DNA from: Pelobacter seleniigenes DSM 18267
GTDB taxonomy: Bacteria; Desulfobacterota; Desulfuromonadia; Desulfuromonadales; Geopsychrobacteraceae
Length of the DNA: 64,000 bases
NCBI RefSeq assembly: GCF_000711225.1
Contig: NZ_JOMG01000002.1
Coordinates: 2,058,501 to 2,122,500, forward strand
Direction of reading: 5' to 3'
The notes beneath the pieces are model-generated. The model was not told the origin of the DNA. It worked only from the letters and a program-made list of their open reading frames with translations, and ran no database searches. The position numbers and the translations under genes are program-made. Each line of letters begins with the position of its first letter. Position 1 is the stretch's first letter. Shown piece by piece: positions 52,099 through 59,990 of this stretch.

Positions 52099-52593
52099 AT
52101 GAAGGTTGGTATTTTTTACGGAAGCACGACCGGTAATACCGAGCAGGCCGCTCACAAAATGGCAGCTTATTTTCCGCAGGCAGAAGTGATGTCGGCCGCG
52201 GACGGCAGTGACCTTTTTGCCGATTATGACCTGCTGATCCTCGGCAGCTCGACCTGGGGGCTCGGTGATCTGCAGGATGACTGGGATGCCGCAATCAATA
52301 AGTTACGCGCCAGTCAGCTCAGCGGCAAACCGGTTGCCGTCTTTGGCCTGGGTGACCAGTCCGGCTATCCGGACACTTTTGTCGACGCCATGGGGGCGTT
52401 GTCCCAGGCAGCTCAGGCCGCCGGTGCCCATCTGGTCGGGGCCTGGCCGGCTCAGGACTACGATTGTCTCGCCTCGGCCGCACTGGACGGTGACCATTTC
52501 TGCGGTCTGGCCCTCGACGAAGAGAATCAGGGTAACCTCAGTGATGAACGGATCAAACTCTGGTGTACCCAGATCGCCAACGAGATTGCCTGA
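52099..52593 (+). CDS. fldA: Flavodoxin
   Basis: The 164-residue FMN protein has the phosphate loop IFYGSTTGNTEQAA and the aromatic loops LILGSSTWGLGDLQDDWD and FGLGDQSGYPDTFVDAMG, a long-chain type. It replaces ferredoxin when iron is scarce, consistent with the Fur-like box upstream. AAGGAG precedes the ATG. Confidence 0.96.
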   Translation: MKVGIFYGSTTGNTEQAAHKMAAYFPQAEVMSAADGSDLFADYDLLILGSSTWGLGDLQDDWDAAINKLRASQLSGKPVAVFGLGDQSGYPDTFVDAMGALSQAAQAAGAHLVGAWPAQDYDCLASAALDGDHFCGLALDEENQGNLSDERIKLWCTQIANEIA

Positions 52594-52661
52594 TAACGGG
52601 CCATGCTACGGCCTGTCCGCTTGGCTCGGGCAGGCCGTGAATTTTTTTATCAGGAGGGCGT

Positions 52662-53018
52662 ATGACCGTGTTGATTGTCGGTGCCGATCGCATCAAAGCA
52701 TTTGAACCCAAGCTCAGACAGTGGGGGGCCAGTGATATCCTGCATTGGTCGGCACGGAATACGCGGTGCTCGAAATGTGTTATTCCCCAGAAGACCGACC
52801 TGGTTATCTGCTGTACCGATTTTCTCAATCACAATATGGCCAAAAAGGTCAAGCAGCAGATCAAAGAGCGTTGTTTGCCGGCGGTTTACTGTCGTCGGGC
52901 CTGGTGTGACATGGAAAAGGAATTGAATAAGTTACGGGCCGAGGATGTCGCCGGTAATAACGCTTGCTGCTGGGCAGACAAGTGTCTGCAGTGTGCCTGT
53001 CGGAAAGCCGACAGTTGA
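52662..53018 (+). CDS. DUF2325 family protein, cysteine-rich
   Basis: The 118-residue protein has the DUF2325 pattern: MTVLIVGADRIKAFEPKLRQ, KTDLVICCTDFLNHNMAKKV and LPAVYCRRAW. It has eleven cysteines, several in the added C-terminal tail (NACCWADKCLQCACRK), which could bind a metal. AGGAGG precedes the ATG. The function is unknown; the setting points to iron limitation. Confidence 0.85.
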   Translation: MTVLIVGADRIKAFEPKLRQWGASDILHWSARNTRCSKCVIPQKTDLVICCTDFLNHNMAKKVKQQIKERCLPAVYCRRAWCDMEKELNKLRAEDVAGNNACCWADKCLQCACRKADS

Positions 53019-53237
53019 CCGTTGGCAGGCGGTTACAGCCTGCCCGGTCCAGGGACAGACACTCAAACTCAAAGGCGTTCTTCTGAATGCTTTATTCCAC
53101 GAGGCGGAGAAGGCAGCTGCTTGGTTCCGGTCTGCTCAGTTCCCTGAATGAATTTTTGCATCAACCTGCCAGTGCAGCCGATTGAGCAGGGCGGTCCCGA
53201 ATCGACCGGGGCCGCCCCTGTGGTTTGCAGCAACGCT

Positions 53238-53645
53238 TCACATCTGTTTGATCAGTTTGGCTAGAATCTCTCCCAATGCGCTGGTCTCCTGCGGGGTCAG
53301 GACCGAGGTGATCTCTTCGGTCAGCTGCAGATGGTATTCATGATGGCTGACGAAATGTTCGCGTCCGGCCGCGGTCAGCTCAATCAGGTAGGAGCGCCGA
53401 TCGCTTTCATGGGGCTGCCGCCGGAGCAGCCCTTTCTGTTCCAGTTTATCCACCATCACCGTCAGACTGCCGGTGGTAATCCCCAGCTTTTCCGCCAGTT
53501 CCTTCATTCGCAGGGACTGCTCATGACCAATGATCTCGATCGCGTGAATCTGCCCCGGGCTTAATTCACTCCCTTTCACCACCGCATGTTCCCAGCTGGA
53601 GAGTTTCTCGTAAAATTCGATAATCTGCTGGGTCAATTGCTTCAT
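53238..53645 (-). CDS. MarR-family transcriptional regulator
   Basis: The 135-residue winged-helix repressor has MKELAEKLGITTGSLTVMVD (recognition helix) and GLLRRQPHESDRRSYLIELT (wing). It follows the His-rich transporter gene on the same strand with an 11-base gap, so it probably controls that gene and senses the exported ion or compound. Confidence 0.93.
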   Translation of the reverse strand: MKQLTQQIIEFYEKLSSWEHAVVKGSELSPGQIHAIEIIGHEQSLRMKELAEKLGITTGSLTVMVDKLEQKGLLRRQPHESDRRSYLIELTAAGREHFVSHHEYHLQLTEEITSVLTPQETSALGEILAKLIKQM

Positions 53646-53656
53646 CGGCAGTGCTC

Positions 53657-54382
53657 CTAAGCGATATTGGAATAGAGGGAATACCCGGAAAAGATGATCG
53701 TAATCACACCCGCACTGCGCATCAACGCGCTTTCAACCCAGTCCTGGGAGAGTTTTTCCAGCCTGCGGGCCACCCGGAATATAGCATAGATCACCCCCCC
53801 GACGGCAATGGCTGTGGTCAGGGCATAGATGGCAAAAATGGCCGTTGCTTTCAATGCGCTGCCGCTGTCCAGTGCGTAACCGTACATGATGGCGACGGTC
53901 GGGCAGGGGAAGATCATATTGACAAAGCCGATCCCGAACAAGGCCAGGCCGGTCAGTTTTTGCCTGGGGAGGGCAACGGTTCCCTCTCCGGCCACATGAT
54001 AATGGGCATGACTGTGGCCGTGCTGATCATGCTGGTGATGATGATCGTGGTCATGGTCATGGTGATGCAGCAGGTCGGGCTTGATCAGGAGCAGCAGGCC
54101 CAGCACGATCAGCAGGCCGGACATGCCGAGATCGACCCAACGTTCAAAGGAACTGGGAATGATGGTGGAAATGGTGCCCAGGGTCAGGCCAAGGACCAGG
54201 CAGGCGCTGGCGGTTCCAGCCACGAAAGAGCCGGTCAGAAAAGCGACTTTCCTACCCTGTTTCTGTCCCACTACAAAAGGCGCCAGGACCAGCCAGCTGT
54301 GACCACACGGATTGATGCCGTGGACCAGACCGAGGATCAGGCTGCTCTGCAGAGCAACCCAGAAGAGTGTATCGAAGACCAT
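53657..54382 (-). CDS. His-rich integral membrane transporter (NicO/SafE-like)
   Basis: The 241-residue, roughly six-helix protein begins MVFDTLFWVALQSSLILGLV and continues HGINPCGHSWLVLAPF. A cytoplasmic or periplasmic loop at about 110-135 is packed with His and Asp (HHHDHDHDHHHQHDQHGHSH), typical of Ni/Co/Zn exporters. LFGIGFVNMIFPCPTVAIMY follows. ATG 54382 has AAGGATC in front. Specificity (Ni, Co, Zn or sulfur compound) cannot be decided. Confidence 0.8.
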   Translation of the reverse strand: MVFDTLFWVALQSSLILGLVHGINPCGHSWLVLAPFVVGQKQGRKVAFLTGSFVAGTASACLVLGLTLGTISTIIPSSFERWVDLGMSGLLIVLGLLLLIKPDLLHHHDHDHDHHHQHDQHGHSHAHYHVAGEGTVALPRQKLTGLALFGIGFVNMIFPCPTVAIMYGYALDSGSALKATAIFAIYALTTAIAVGGVIYAIFRVARRLEKLSQDWVESALMRSAGVITIIFSGYSLYSNIA

Positions 54383-54438
54383 TACAAAAGATCCTTTCCA
54401 TAAAAAATTGGCAGTTGCCGCAAGGTGACACAGGTTGG

Positions 54439-54483
54439 TTTGAAAATCAAGTAGTTTGATTGTCAAATAATTTGAATGTCAAT
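54439..54483. promoter_or_regulatory. Three tandem operators, 16-bp period
   Basis: TTTGA-AAA-TCAAG (54439-54451), TTTGA-TTG-TCAAA (54455-54467) and TTTGA-ATG-TCAAT (54471-54483) start exactly 16 bases apart. They lie 57-101 bases upstream of the transporter ATG and are probable MarR operators. Confidence 0.65.
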
Positions 54484-54589
54484 GTAGATTAACGGGAAAA
54501 TTTTTCATGCTGCTTTGACGGGGTACGAAAAATGGGGTAAATTCTTAGCGTTGACTGATAACCGCATGGGGGAGTCGGTTATGCTGGTG

Positions 54590-54629
54590 ACCGCTGTTTC
54601 GGCGAACTTTCCGGGGACAGCGGTTTTTT
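54590..54629 (+). terminator. Orphan terminator-like hairpin
   Basis: CCGCTGT (54591-54597) pairs with ACAGCGG (54617-54623), followed by six T. No plus-strand gene precedes it. An ATAACCG/CGGTTAT hairpin (about 54559-54581) and TTGACT (54551) lie just upstream. It may end a short RNA. Confidence 0.55.
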
Positions 54630-54690
54630 AGTATCGAGTTGCCGCTGGCCGGTCATCCGAACGGTGGATTTTCAGAAAGAAGGAGTGGCA

Positions 54691-55179
54691 ATGGATTGGC
54701 AGATTCTGTATTGGCATTGGCTGGTGTTCGGGATGATTCTGATGATTGCGGAAATCTTCATCCCTTCGTTCACCGTCTTCTGGTTCGGCCTGGCGGCCCT
54801 GGCCATGGGGCTGCTGAGTCTGCTCGGGGTGAGCCTGCCGCTGGCCGGAGAGCTGTTTTGCTGGGTGGTGCTGTCGATCCTGTTTACCCTGGCCTGGTTC
54901 AAATGGATCCGGCCCAGGGCCATCGACCGGACCAAAGCCGGGCTGTCGCGCGAGGCGGTGGTCGGTGAGCGGGGCATTATCATCAGGGTGCCCGGTACGG
55001 AACGGCGGGGCGAAGTCCGTTTTAGTGTCCCTTTACTGGGGGCCGATACCTGGCCCTGTCTGGCCCAATCCCAACTGCGGGAAGGGGATTCGGTCATGGT
55101 CAAGGATGTCTTCGGCAATGCGTTGTTGGTTGAACCGATCGGTTCTGTTGGAGAGCCGGCTCAACCGCTTGAAAAATAA
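54691..55179 (+). CDS. NfeD-family membrane protein
   Basis: The 162-residue protein has three membrane helices (about residues 8-75, e.g. WLVFGMILMIAEIFIPSFTV) and a C-terminal OB-fold beta domain. It is a short NfeD without the protease part. AAGGAG precedes ATG 54691. It pairs with the SPFH gene, as is usual; the two build a membrane quality-control microdomain. Confidence 0.92.
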   Translation: MDWQILYWHWLVFGMILMIAEIFIPSFTVFWFGLAALAMGLLSLLGVSLPLAGELFCWVVLSILFTLAWFKWIRPRAIDRTKAGLSREAVVGERGIIIRVPGTERRGEVRFSVPLLGADTWPCLAQSQLREGDSVMVKDVFGNALLVEPIGSVGEPAQPLEK

Positions 55180-55209
55180 CCTGCTTACGAAAAAAATAAG
55201 GAGTTTCTG

Positions 55210-56073
55210 ATGGCCGGATTGGTCTTAGTGGTGGTGTTTGCGGCAATGGTGATTATCACCATCGCATTGGGGGTGAGGCTGGTTCCGCAAGGGTCCAAGT
55301 TTGTTGTGCAACGGTTGGGGAAGTATCTCAAGACCCTTAATCCGGGGTTGAATATCATTATCCCGTATATCGATACCGTGGCCTACAAGGTCAGCACCAA
55401 GGACCAGATCATCGACACCTCGCGCCAGGAATGTATTTCTCTGGACAATGCGGTCCTGCAGGTCAATGCCGTGGCCTTTATCAATGTGATTTCCCCGGAA
55501 AAGGCGGTTTACGGGATCGAAAACTATCATCTGGCCATCCAGAACCTGGTGCAGACCACCCTGCGCTCGATCATCGGGGAAATGAAACTGGACGATGCCC
55601 TGAGTTCACGGGATCAGATCAAGGCCAAGCTCAAACAGGGGATTTCCGACGACCTGGCGGACTGGGGCATCACCCTGCGTGGGGTGGAAATTCAGGACAT
55701 TAACCCGTCCGACACCATGCAGCAGGCCATGGAAGCCCAGGCCGCGGCCGAACGGCAACGGCGGGCCACGGTCACCCGCGCCGAAGGGGACAAGGAAGCC
55801 GCAATCCTCGAAGCGGACGGCCGCCTGGCCGCAGCGGAACGTGATGCCAAGGCCAAGGAGGTGCAGGCCGAAGCCTCCAAAAAAGCGCTTCAATTGGTCC
55901 TTGAATCGGCCGGGACCGGCCATGAGGAGATTGCCATCGGCTATCTGCTCGGGGAAAGTTATATCAAGGCCATCCAGCAGTCGGCCACCAGCCAGAACGC
56001 CAAGACGATCCTCCTGCCCGCAGATCTGCAGGCCTCGATCCGTGGTTTGATCGGCGGCTTGCAGGCTAAATAA
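55210..56073 (+). CDS. qmcA: SPFH/stomatin-family protein (QmcA-like)
   Basis: The 287-residue protein has an N-terminal membrane helix (3-23) and an SPFH domain (VPQGSKFVVQRLGKYLKTLN, TKDQIIDTSRQECISLDNAV). An Ala/Glu-rich coiled coil (about 175-225) follows, then a C-terminal oligomerisation region. It forms membrane rings or scaffolds with NfeD. Confidence 0.94.
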   Translation: MAGLVLVVVFAAMVIITIALGVRLVPQGSKFVVQRLGKYLKTLNPGLNIIIPYIDTVAYKVSTKDQIIDTSRQECISLDNAVLQVNAVAFINVISPEKAVYGIENYHLAIQNLVQTTLRSIIGEMKLDDALSSRDQIKAKLKQGISDDLADWGITLRGVEIQDINPSDTMQQAMEAQAAAERQRRATVTRAEGDKEAAILEADGRLAAAERDAKAKEVQAEASKKALQLVLESAGTGHEEIAIGYLLGESYIKAIQQSATSQNAKTILLPADLQASIRGLIGGLQAK

Positions 56074-56128
56074 TCAATCTCGGCAGGCTCTAACAGGCTG
56101 TTGAAGCCGATTTATCCCGCGCTTTTCC

Positions 56129-56165
56129 GGTTGAGAAGGGGACAGACGATTGCCCCTCCTCAACC
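56129..56165 (+). terminator. Hairpin after the SPFH gene
   Basis: GGTTGAGAAGGGG (56129-56141) pairs with CCCCTCCTCAACC (56153-56165) with one internal mismatch. There is no T run. It probably marks the end of the nfeD-SPFH transcript. Confidence 0.45.
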
Positions 56166-56185
56166 GTCAGCAATGGCCTCCCGCC

Positions 56186-56330
56186 TCAGCGTTTCGCCAA
56201 CTTTTCAATGTTTTCCAGAATCTGCTCGATAAAGCGTTGATAGCTCTCCGGGTAAAAGCCCAACCCTTTGAAGGAAGTCTCCCCCAGATAGGGAATCCTG
56301 GGGCCATCGCCGGCAAACTTTAACGGCCCG
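56186..56330 (-). pseudogene. Possible gene remnant downstream of feoC
   Basis: The minus-strand frame ending at 56186 has a coding-like final ~45 codons (GDGPRIPYLGETSFKGLGFY, then PESYQRFIEQILENIEKLAK). Further upstream it runs through a terminator and into feoC, so no intact gene exists. It may be the tail of a lost protein; family not recognised. Confidence 0.25.
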
Positions 56331-56416
56331 ATTTGCCACGCCAAAGTGGACCTCGTTACCGAAAGCTTTAGAACCCGTCGCCAACCAACGGCGCCGCTAG
56401 GGGCGCTGAGACGGGC

Positions 56417-56446
56417 AGAGAAAAGCCCGGCCAAAATCGACCGGGC
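56417..56446 (-). terminator. Terminator of the feo operon
   Basis: On the minus strand GCCCGGTCG and the facing CCGGGC form a stem with a short loop, followed by TTTTCTC. It is about 18 bases after the feoC stop. Confidence 0.75.
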
Positions 56447-56463
56447 GGACAGCTTTGTTGGGC

Positions 56464-56685
56464 TTAGACCCATTGATAAATTTCTTTGTTGTGTTGTTCG
56501 CTGCAGTTGCCACAACAGGAGCCTTCGCAACCTTCTTCGGCGATCAGGCGGACCTTGCCTTTGCGGATCCAGTGTTCGAGCAGGCCGCGGACCGCATCCG
56601 GCTGCATGTCGAAGTGTAGGGCAATATCGGTTAACGGGGCTATTTTTCGTTCACTTAAGTAGCGTTTGACTTCGCTTGGGGTCAT
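56464..56685 (-). CDS. feoC: FeoC-like winged-helix protein with Cys cluster
   Basis: The 73-residue protein begins MTPSEVKRYLSERKIAPLTD and has a small winged helix (DIALHFDMQPDAVRGLLEHW), then CEGSCCGNC near the end, which matches FeoC-type iron-sulfur regulators of FeoB. GGAGAAA precedes ATG 56685. It is the last gene of the feo set. Confidence 0.88.
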   Translation of the reverse strand: MTPSEVKRYLSERKIAPLTDIALHFDMQPDAVRGLLEHWIRKGKVRLIAEEGCEGSCCGNCSEQHNKEIYQWV

Positions 56686-56822
56686 TATTTTCTCCTCAAT
56701 CAGGTTGTTGAAAAAGTCCATCCCTGGCCTTTTTCAAGCTCGGTGGAGAGTCGTGCGATTTCCTCCACCTTCCAAAATCAATGGTTTGAAAATCGGCATT
56801 GATTTTGTTTGCCCAGCCATGG

Positions 56823-56858
56823 GCTCAGGCGGATTGTTTTTCAACAGCCCGCCTGAGC
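56823..56858 (-). repeat. Hairpin between feoB and feoC
   Basis: GCTCAGGCGG (56823-56832) pairs with CCGCCTGAGC (56849-56858). The loop carries GTTTTTCAACAGC, a motif that recurs inverted near 56706 and, in shorter form, near 56094. It may lower feoC expression relative to feoB. Confidence 0.55.
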
Positions 56859-56862
56859 TGTA

Positions 56863-59205
56863 TTAACTTTTGGCCGGTATCGCCAGTCCTGCCGGGGCCT
56901 TTTCCTTGCCCATCGAGCGCATCACCAGGATGACGATAATGCAGAACAGGGCGCAGCTGAGCAGCCATAATCCGGAGAACAGTGGATGGCGGGCGAAGGT
57001 TGCGAGCTGATAAAAGGACGTCGCAGCAATGTAGGCCAGCCCGGTGGTCCAGGTTGCCACAAACGCGGTCCAGCGGAAGTTGACCTCGCGGTAGACCGCA
57101 GCCATGGCCGCAACGCAGGGGAAATACATCAGAATGAACAGCAGGTAGGCAATGGCGCCGATTTTACCATCGAAAAGATGGCCCATGGCGCCGAAGGTGC
57201 CGGCACTGACCGCTTGCTCTTCAGCGGCAAGTTCAATGGAGTCGGTATCGCCGATACTCAGGCCAAGGGGATCAGTCAGGGTGTCGGCGACTCCGGCCAG
57301 GTTGGCCGGAATGGTGGCAAACGCTTCCTGTAAGGCAGCGGTCAGGCTGAAAGCGGTCTCTTCTGCCGGAGCCTCACCGGTGGCTTGGGCGGCCTGGTCT
57401 GCTTGCGTTTCGTTCTGCAGGTAGATGGCATCCAGCGTTCCGACCACCGCTTCCTTGGCAAAAATCCCGGTGAAGATCCCGACGGTTGCCGGCCAGTTAT
57501 CCTGGGAGATGCCCATGGGTGCAAACAGCGGGGTAACGGTGCGGCTGACCGAGGACAGAATCGATTCGTTGGTGTCGTCATGGCCGATGGTGCCATCAAC
57601 CGCCATGGTGTTAAGCAGCGCCAGCAGCGCCACCATCGGGATAATGACCCGGGTGGCCTTGAACATGAAGGATTTGAGCCGGTCATAGGTTCGTAGCAGC
57701 ACGGATTTCACGGTCGGAACATGATAGGGGGGCAGTTCCATGACAAAGGGGGTGATCTTCCCTTTAAGCAGGGTATGCTTGAGAATCAGCCCGGTCAGGA
57801 CAGCAAAACCGATGCCGGCCAGATAGAGGAGGAACACCATGTTCTGACCGCCGGTGGGGAAAAATGCCGCGGCAAACAGGGCATAGACCGGCAATCGGGC
57901 ACCGCAGCTCATAAACGGATTCATCATGATGGTCAGGGTCCGATCGCGCTGGTTTTCCAGGGTCCGGGTGGCCATGATCGCCGGCACGTTGCAGCCGAAA
58001 CCGACCAGCATCGGGACAAAGGCCTTACCCGGCAGGCCGAGCAGGCGCATGATGCGGTCCATGACAAAGGCAGCCCGAGCCATATAGCCCGATCCTTCCA
58101 GAATGGCCAGGGCCAGGAACATGAAGGCGATGGGCGGAATGAAAGTCGCCACGGTTTGAATCCCGCCACCGATCCCCGTCGCCACCAGGCCGAGCAACCA
58201 GTCCGGGGAATGGACGGCGGTCAGCAGCTGCCCCATCCCGTCGACAAACAGCGCGCCAGCGGCAATATCGAAGAAATCGATAAAGGCACCCCCGACATTG
58301 ATGGTAAACATGAAGGTCAGGTACATCATCAACAGAAAAATAGGCAGCCCCAGCACCCGGTTGAGCACGACCCGATCAATTTTTTCTGTCATATTCTGGC
58401 CGATCTTGGTGCTGTGTTGGACGCATCCCTCGGTCAGCCAGTTGATGAAACCGTAGCGGGTGTCGGCAATGGCGATGTCTACGTCTTCGACCAATTGCTC
58501 TTCAAGCTGTTGCTGTTCCCGCTGCAACAGGTCTTTCTGGGCCGGATTCAGCCGGGCAGCTAATTCACTATCCTCTTCCAGCAGTTTGATGGCCAGCCAG
58601 TTGGCGGGAACCTTGTAGAACGTCGCCAGTTCCGTGACCGCTGCGGCAATGCGATTGGCCGATTCCTGAATGGTCACCGGGTAGACGACCCCGGTTTTGG
58701 GTGGCTGGGAGGTTTCCGCATAATCATGGATGGCCTCTTTGAGGATTTCCAACCCTTGTTTTTTGGACGCGGAAATCGGCACCACGGGAACACCCAGACG
58801 CTGGGATAGCTCTTTGGTGTCGATATCGATGTTTCTGGCCCGGGCGACGTCGATTTTATTGACCGCAATCAGCAACGGGATTCTTAACTCGAGCAATTGC
58901 GTGGTCAAATACAGGTTACGTTCGATATTGGAGGCATCGACAATATTGACGATGAGATCGGCATCCTTGGAAATCAAATAGTCGCGGGCCACTTTTTCAT
59001 CGGTGGAATAGGCGGACAGCGCATAGATTCCGGGGATGTCGACGACATCAAAATCGTGGCCGGCATAACCATAGGTCCCGGTTTTCCGGTCGACAGTGAC
59101 CCCCGGCCAGTTGCCGACCATCTGATGAGCACCGGTCAATTCGTTAAACAGGGTGGTCTTTCCGCAGTTGGGGTTGCCGGCGATGGCTATTCTCAAATTA
59201 TTCAT
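56863..59205 (-). CDS. feoB: Ferrous iron transporter FeoB
   Basis: The 780-residue Fe2+ permease has an N-terminal G domain (IAGNPNCGKTTLFNELTG, WPGVTVDRKTG, DIPGIYAL, NKID) and then membrane gates (FGCNVPAIMATRTLENQRDR and, further on, NPFMSCGARLPVY). A non-hydrophobic insertion with many Ala and Glu lies around residues 620-670. It overlaps feoA by 4 bases. Confidence 0.97.
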   Translation of the reverse strand: MNNLRIAIAGNPNCGKTTLFNELTGAHQMVGNWPGVTVDRKTGTYGYAGHDFDVVDIPGIYALSAYSTDEKVARDYLISKDADLIVNIVDASNIERNLYLTTQLLELRIPLLIAVNKIDVARARNIDIDTKELSQRLGVPVVPISASKKQGLEILKEAIHDYAETSQPPKTGVVYPVTIQESANRIAAAVTELATFYKVPANWLAIKLLEEDSELAARLNPAQKDLLQREQQQLEEQLVEDVDIAIADTRYGFINWLTEGCVQHSTKIGQNMTEKIDRVVLNRVLGLPIFLLMMYLTFMFTINVGGAFIDFFDIAAGALFVDGMGQLLTAVHSPDWLLGLVATGIGGGIQTVATFIPPIAFMFLALAILEGSGYMARAAFVMDRIMRLLGLPGKAFVPMLVGFGCNVPAIMATRTLENQRDRTLTIMMNPFMSCGARLPVYALFAAAFFPTGGQNMVFLLYLAGIGFAVLTGLILKHTLLKGKITPFVMELPPYHVPTVKSVLLRTYDRLKSFMFKATRVIIPMVALLALLNTMAVDGTIGHDDTNESILSSVSRTVTPLFAPMGISQDNWPATVGIFTGIFAKEAVVGTLDAIYLQNETQADQAAQATGEAPAEETAFSLTAALQEAFATIPANLAGVADTLTDPLGLSIGDTDSIELAAEEQAVSAGTFGAMGHLFDGKIGAIAYLLFILMYFPCVAAMAAVYREVNFRWTAFVATWTTGLAYIAATSFYQLATFARHPLFSGLWLLSCALFCIIVILVMRSMGKEKAPAGLAIPAKS

Positions 59206-59444
59206 GACTGCTCACTCCTTTCAACCAGAACCGCATTGGCCTCTTCCCGCCGCAGGCTGAGGGAAAAACCCCGGACACTGATTTCAATCGGGTCGCCCAA
59301 GGGAGCAACGCGCATCACTTGAAACTTGATCCCCTTGGTCAGGCCCATGGCCAGAAGTTTGGCTCGATACTCTCTGGCGCCCTTTTCGAATCCGCTGACG
59401 ACGGCGTGATCTCCGACAGCGAGGTGTCCTAATCGGTTTGGCAT
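59202..59444 (-). CDS. feoA: FeoA
   Basis: The 80-residue SH3-like cytoplasmic partner of FeoB has KLLAMGLTKGIKFQVMRVAP and GDPIEISVRGFSLSLRREEA, the standard FeoA core. GGAG precedes the ATG. Two Fur-like boxes lie just upstream. Confidence 0.95.
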   Translation of the reverse strand: MPNRLGHLAVGDHAVVSGFEKGAREYRAKLLAMGLTKGIKFQVMRVAPLGDPIEISVRGFSLSLRREEANAVLVERSEQS

Positions 59445-59465
59445 ATTTTTTCTCCTGATCGATAT

Positions 59466-59509
59466 TGATAACGGTTTTCAAAGATATTGATGTTGATAAT
59501 CGTTGTCAA
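59466..59509 (-). promoter_or_regulatory. feoAB promoter with two Fur-like boxes
   Basis: On the minus strand TTGACA (59509-59504), 17 bases, then TATCTT (59486-59481). One Fur-like box (TGATAAT-C-GTTGTCA, 59494-59508) covers the spacer and part of the -35. The second (TGATAAC-G-GTTTTCA, 59466-59480) covers the start region. This is a classic iron-repressed arrangement. Confidence 0.75.
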
Positions 59510-59590
59510 CAAAAAATATCAAAGTAATTATAACTATTTAAGTAATGTATGCTGTTGCAAAGATCCTTTGAGGACAGGGGATCACTTTGT

Positions 59591-59737
59591 TTATGCAGAG
59601 GGTGAATTCTTGTTCGTCGGCTTTGAATCTGCTTGGCAGTGAGCGCCGCCGCAACTACAACCACCGGTTTGGGTGTACTTGCGGAAGGAAACGTAGGCGG
59701 TCCCAATCAGCAGCAGAAGCAGCAACAATGTCAGCAT
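59591..59737 (-). CDS. FeoB-associated Cys-rich membrane protein
   Basis: The 48-residue protein begins MLTLLLLLLLIGTAYVSFRK and then has GGCSCGGAHC. One membrane helix is followed by a cysteine cluster, as in the small proteins that accompany feoB in many anaerobes. CGGAG precedes ATG 59737. It lies upstream of feoA on the same strand, before the feoA promoter, so it probably has its own promoter. Confidence 0.8.
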   Translation of the reverse strand: MLTLLLLLLLIGTAYVSFRKYTQTGGCSCGGAHCQADSKPTNKNSPSA

Positions 59738-59905
59738 GGTCAGCTCCGTTTTGGGTAAATTCGGTTCTATCCGGTGGAGTCTCTCTGTTTAAATAACACT
59801 AACAGGCTTAAGATTTACGGCACTCTGCCGGCCAGCACAGGGTGAGGCGGCGTCATGTATCGGTGCAGTGTTGTTCTCAGGATGTCTGATCAGAGAAGGG
59901 AAATC

Positions 59906-59921
59906 TGTGACCTGAGTCACA
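59906..59921. promoter_or_regulatory. CRP-like site between pgi and the feo region
   Basis: TGTGACCTGAGTCACA is a full match to TGTGA-N6-TCACA. It is about 170 bases upstream of the small Cys-rich protein gene. The remaining 59738-59990 holds nothing else I can support. Confidence 0.5.
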
Positions 59922-59990
59922 AAAATGAAAATCTTTTTCAAGACTGTGAAAAAGCGCTCGTGGGAGAATCTTCCACCGCCAGGAATCTTC

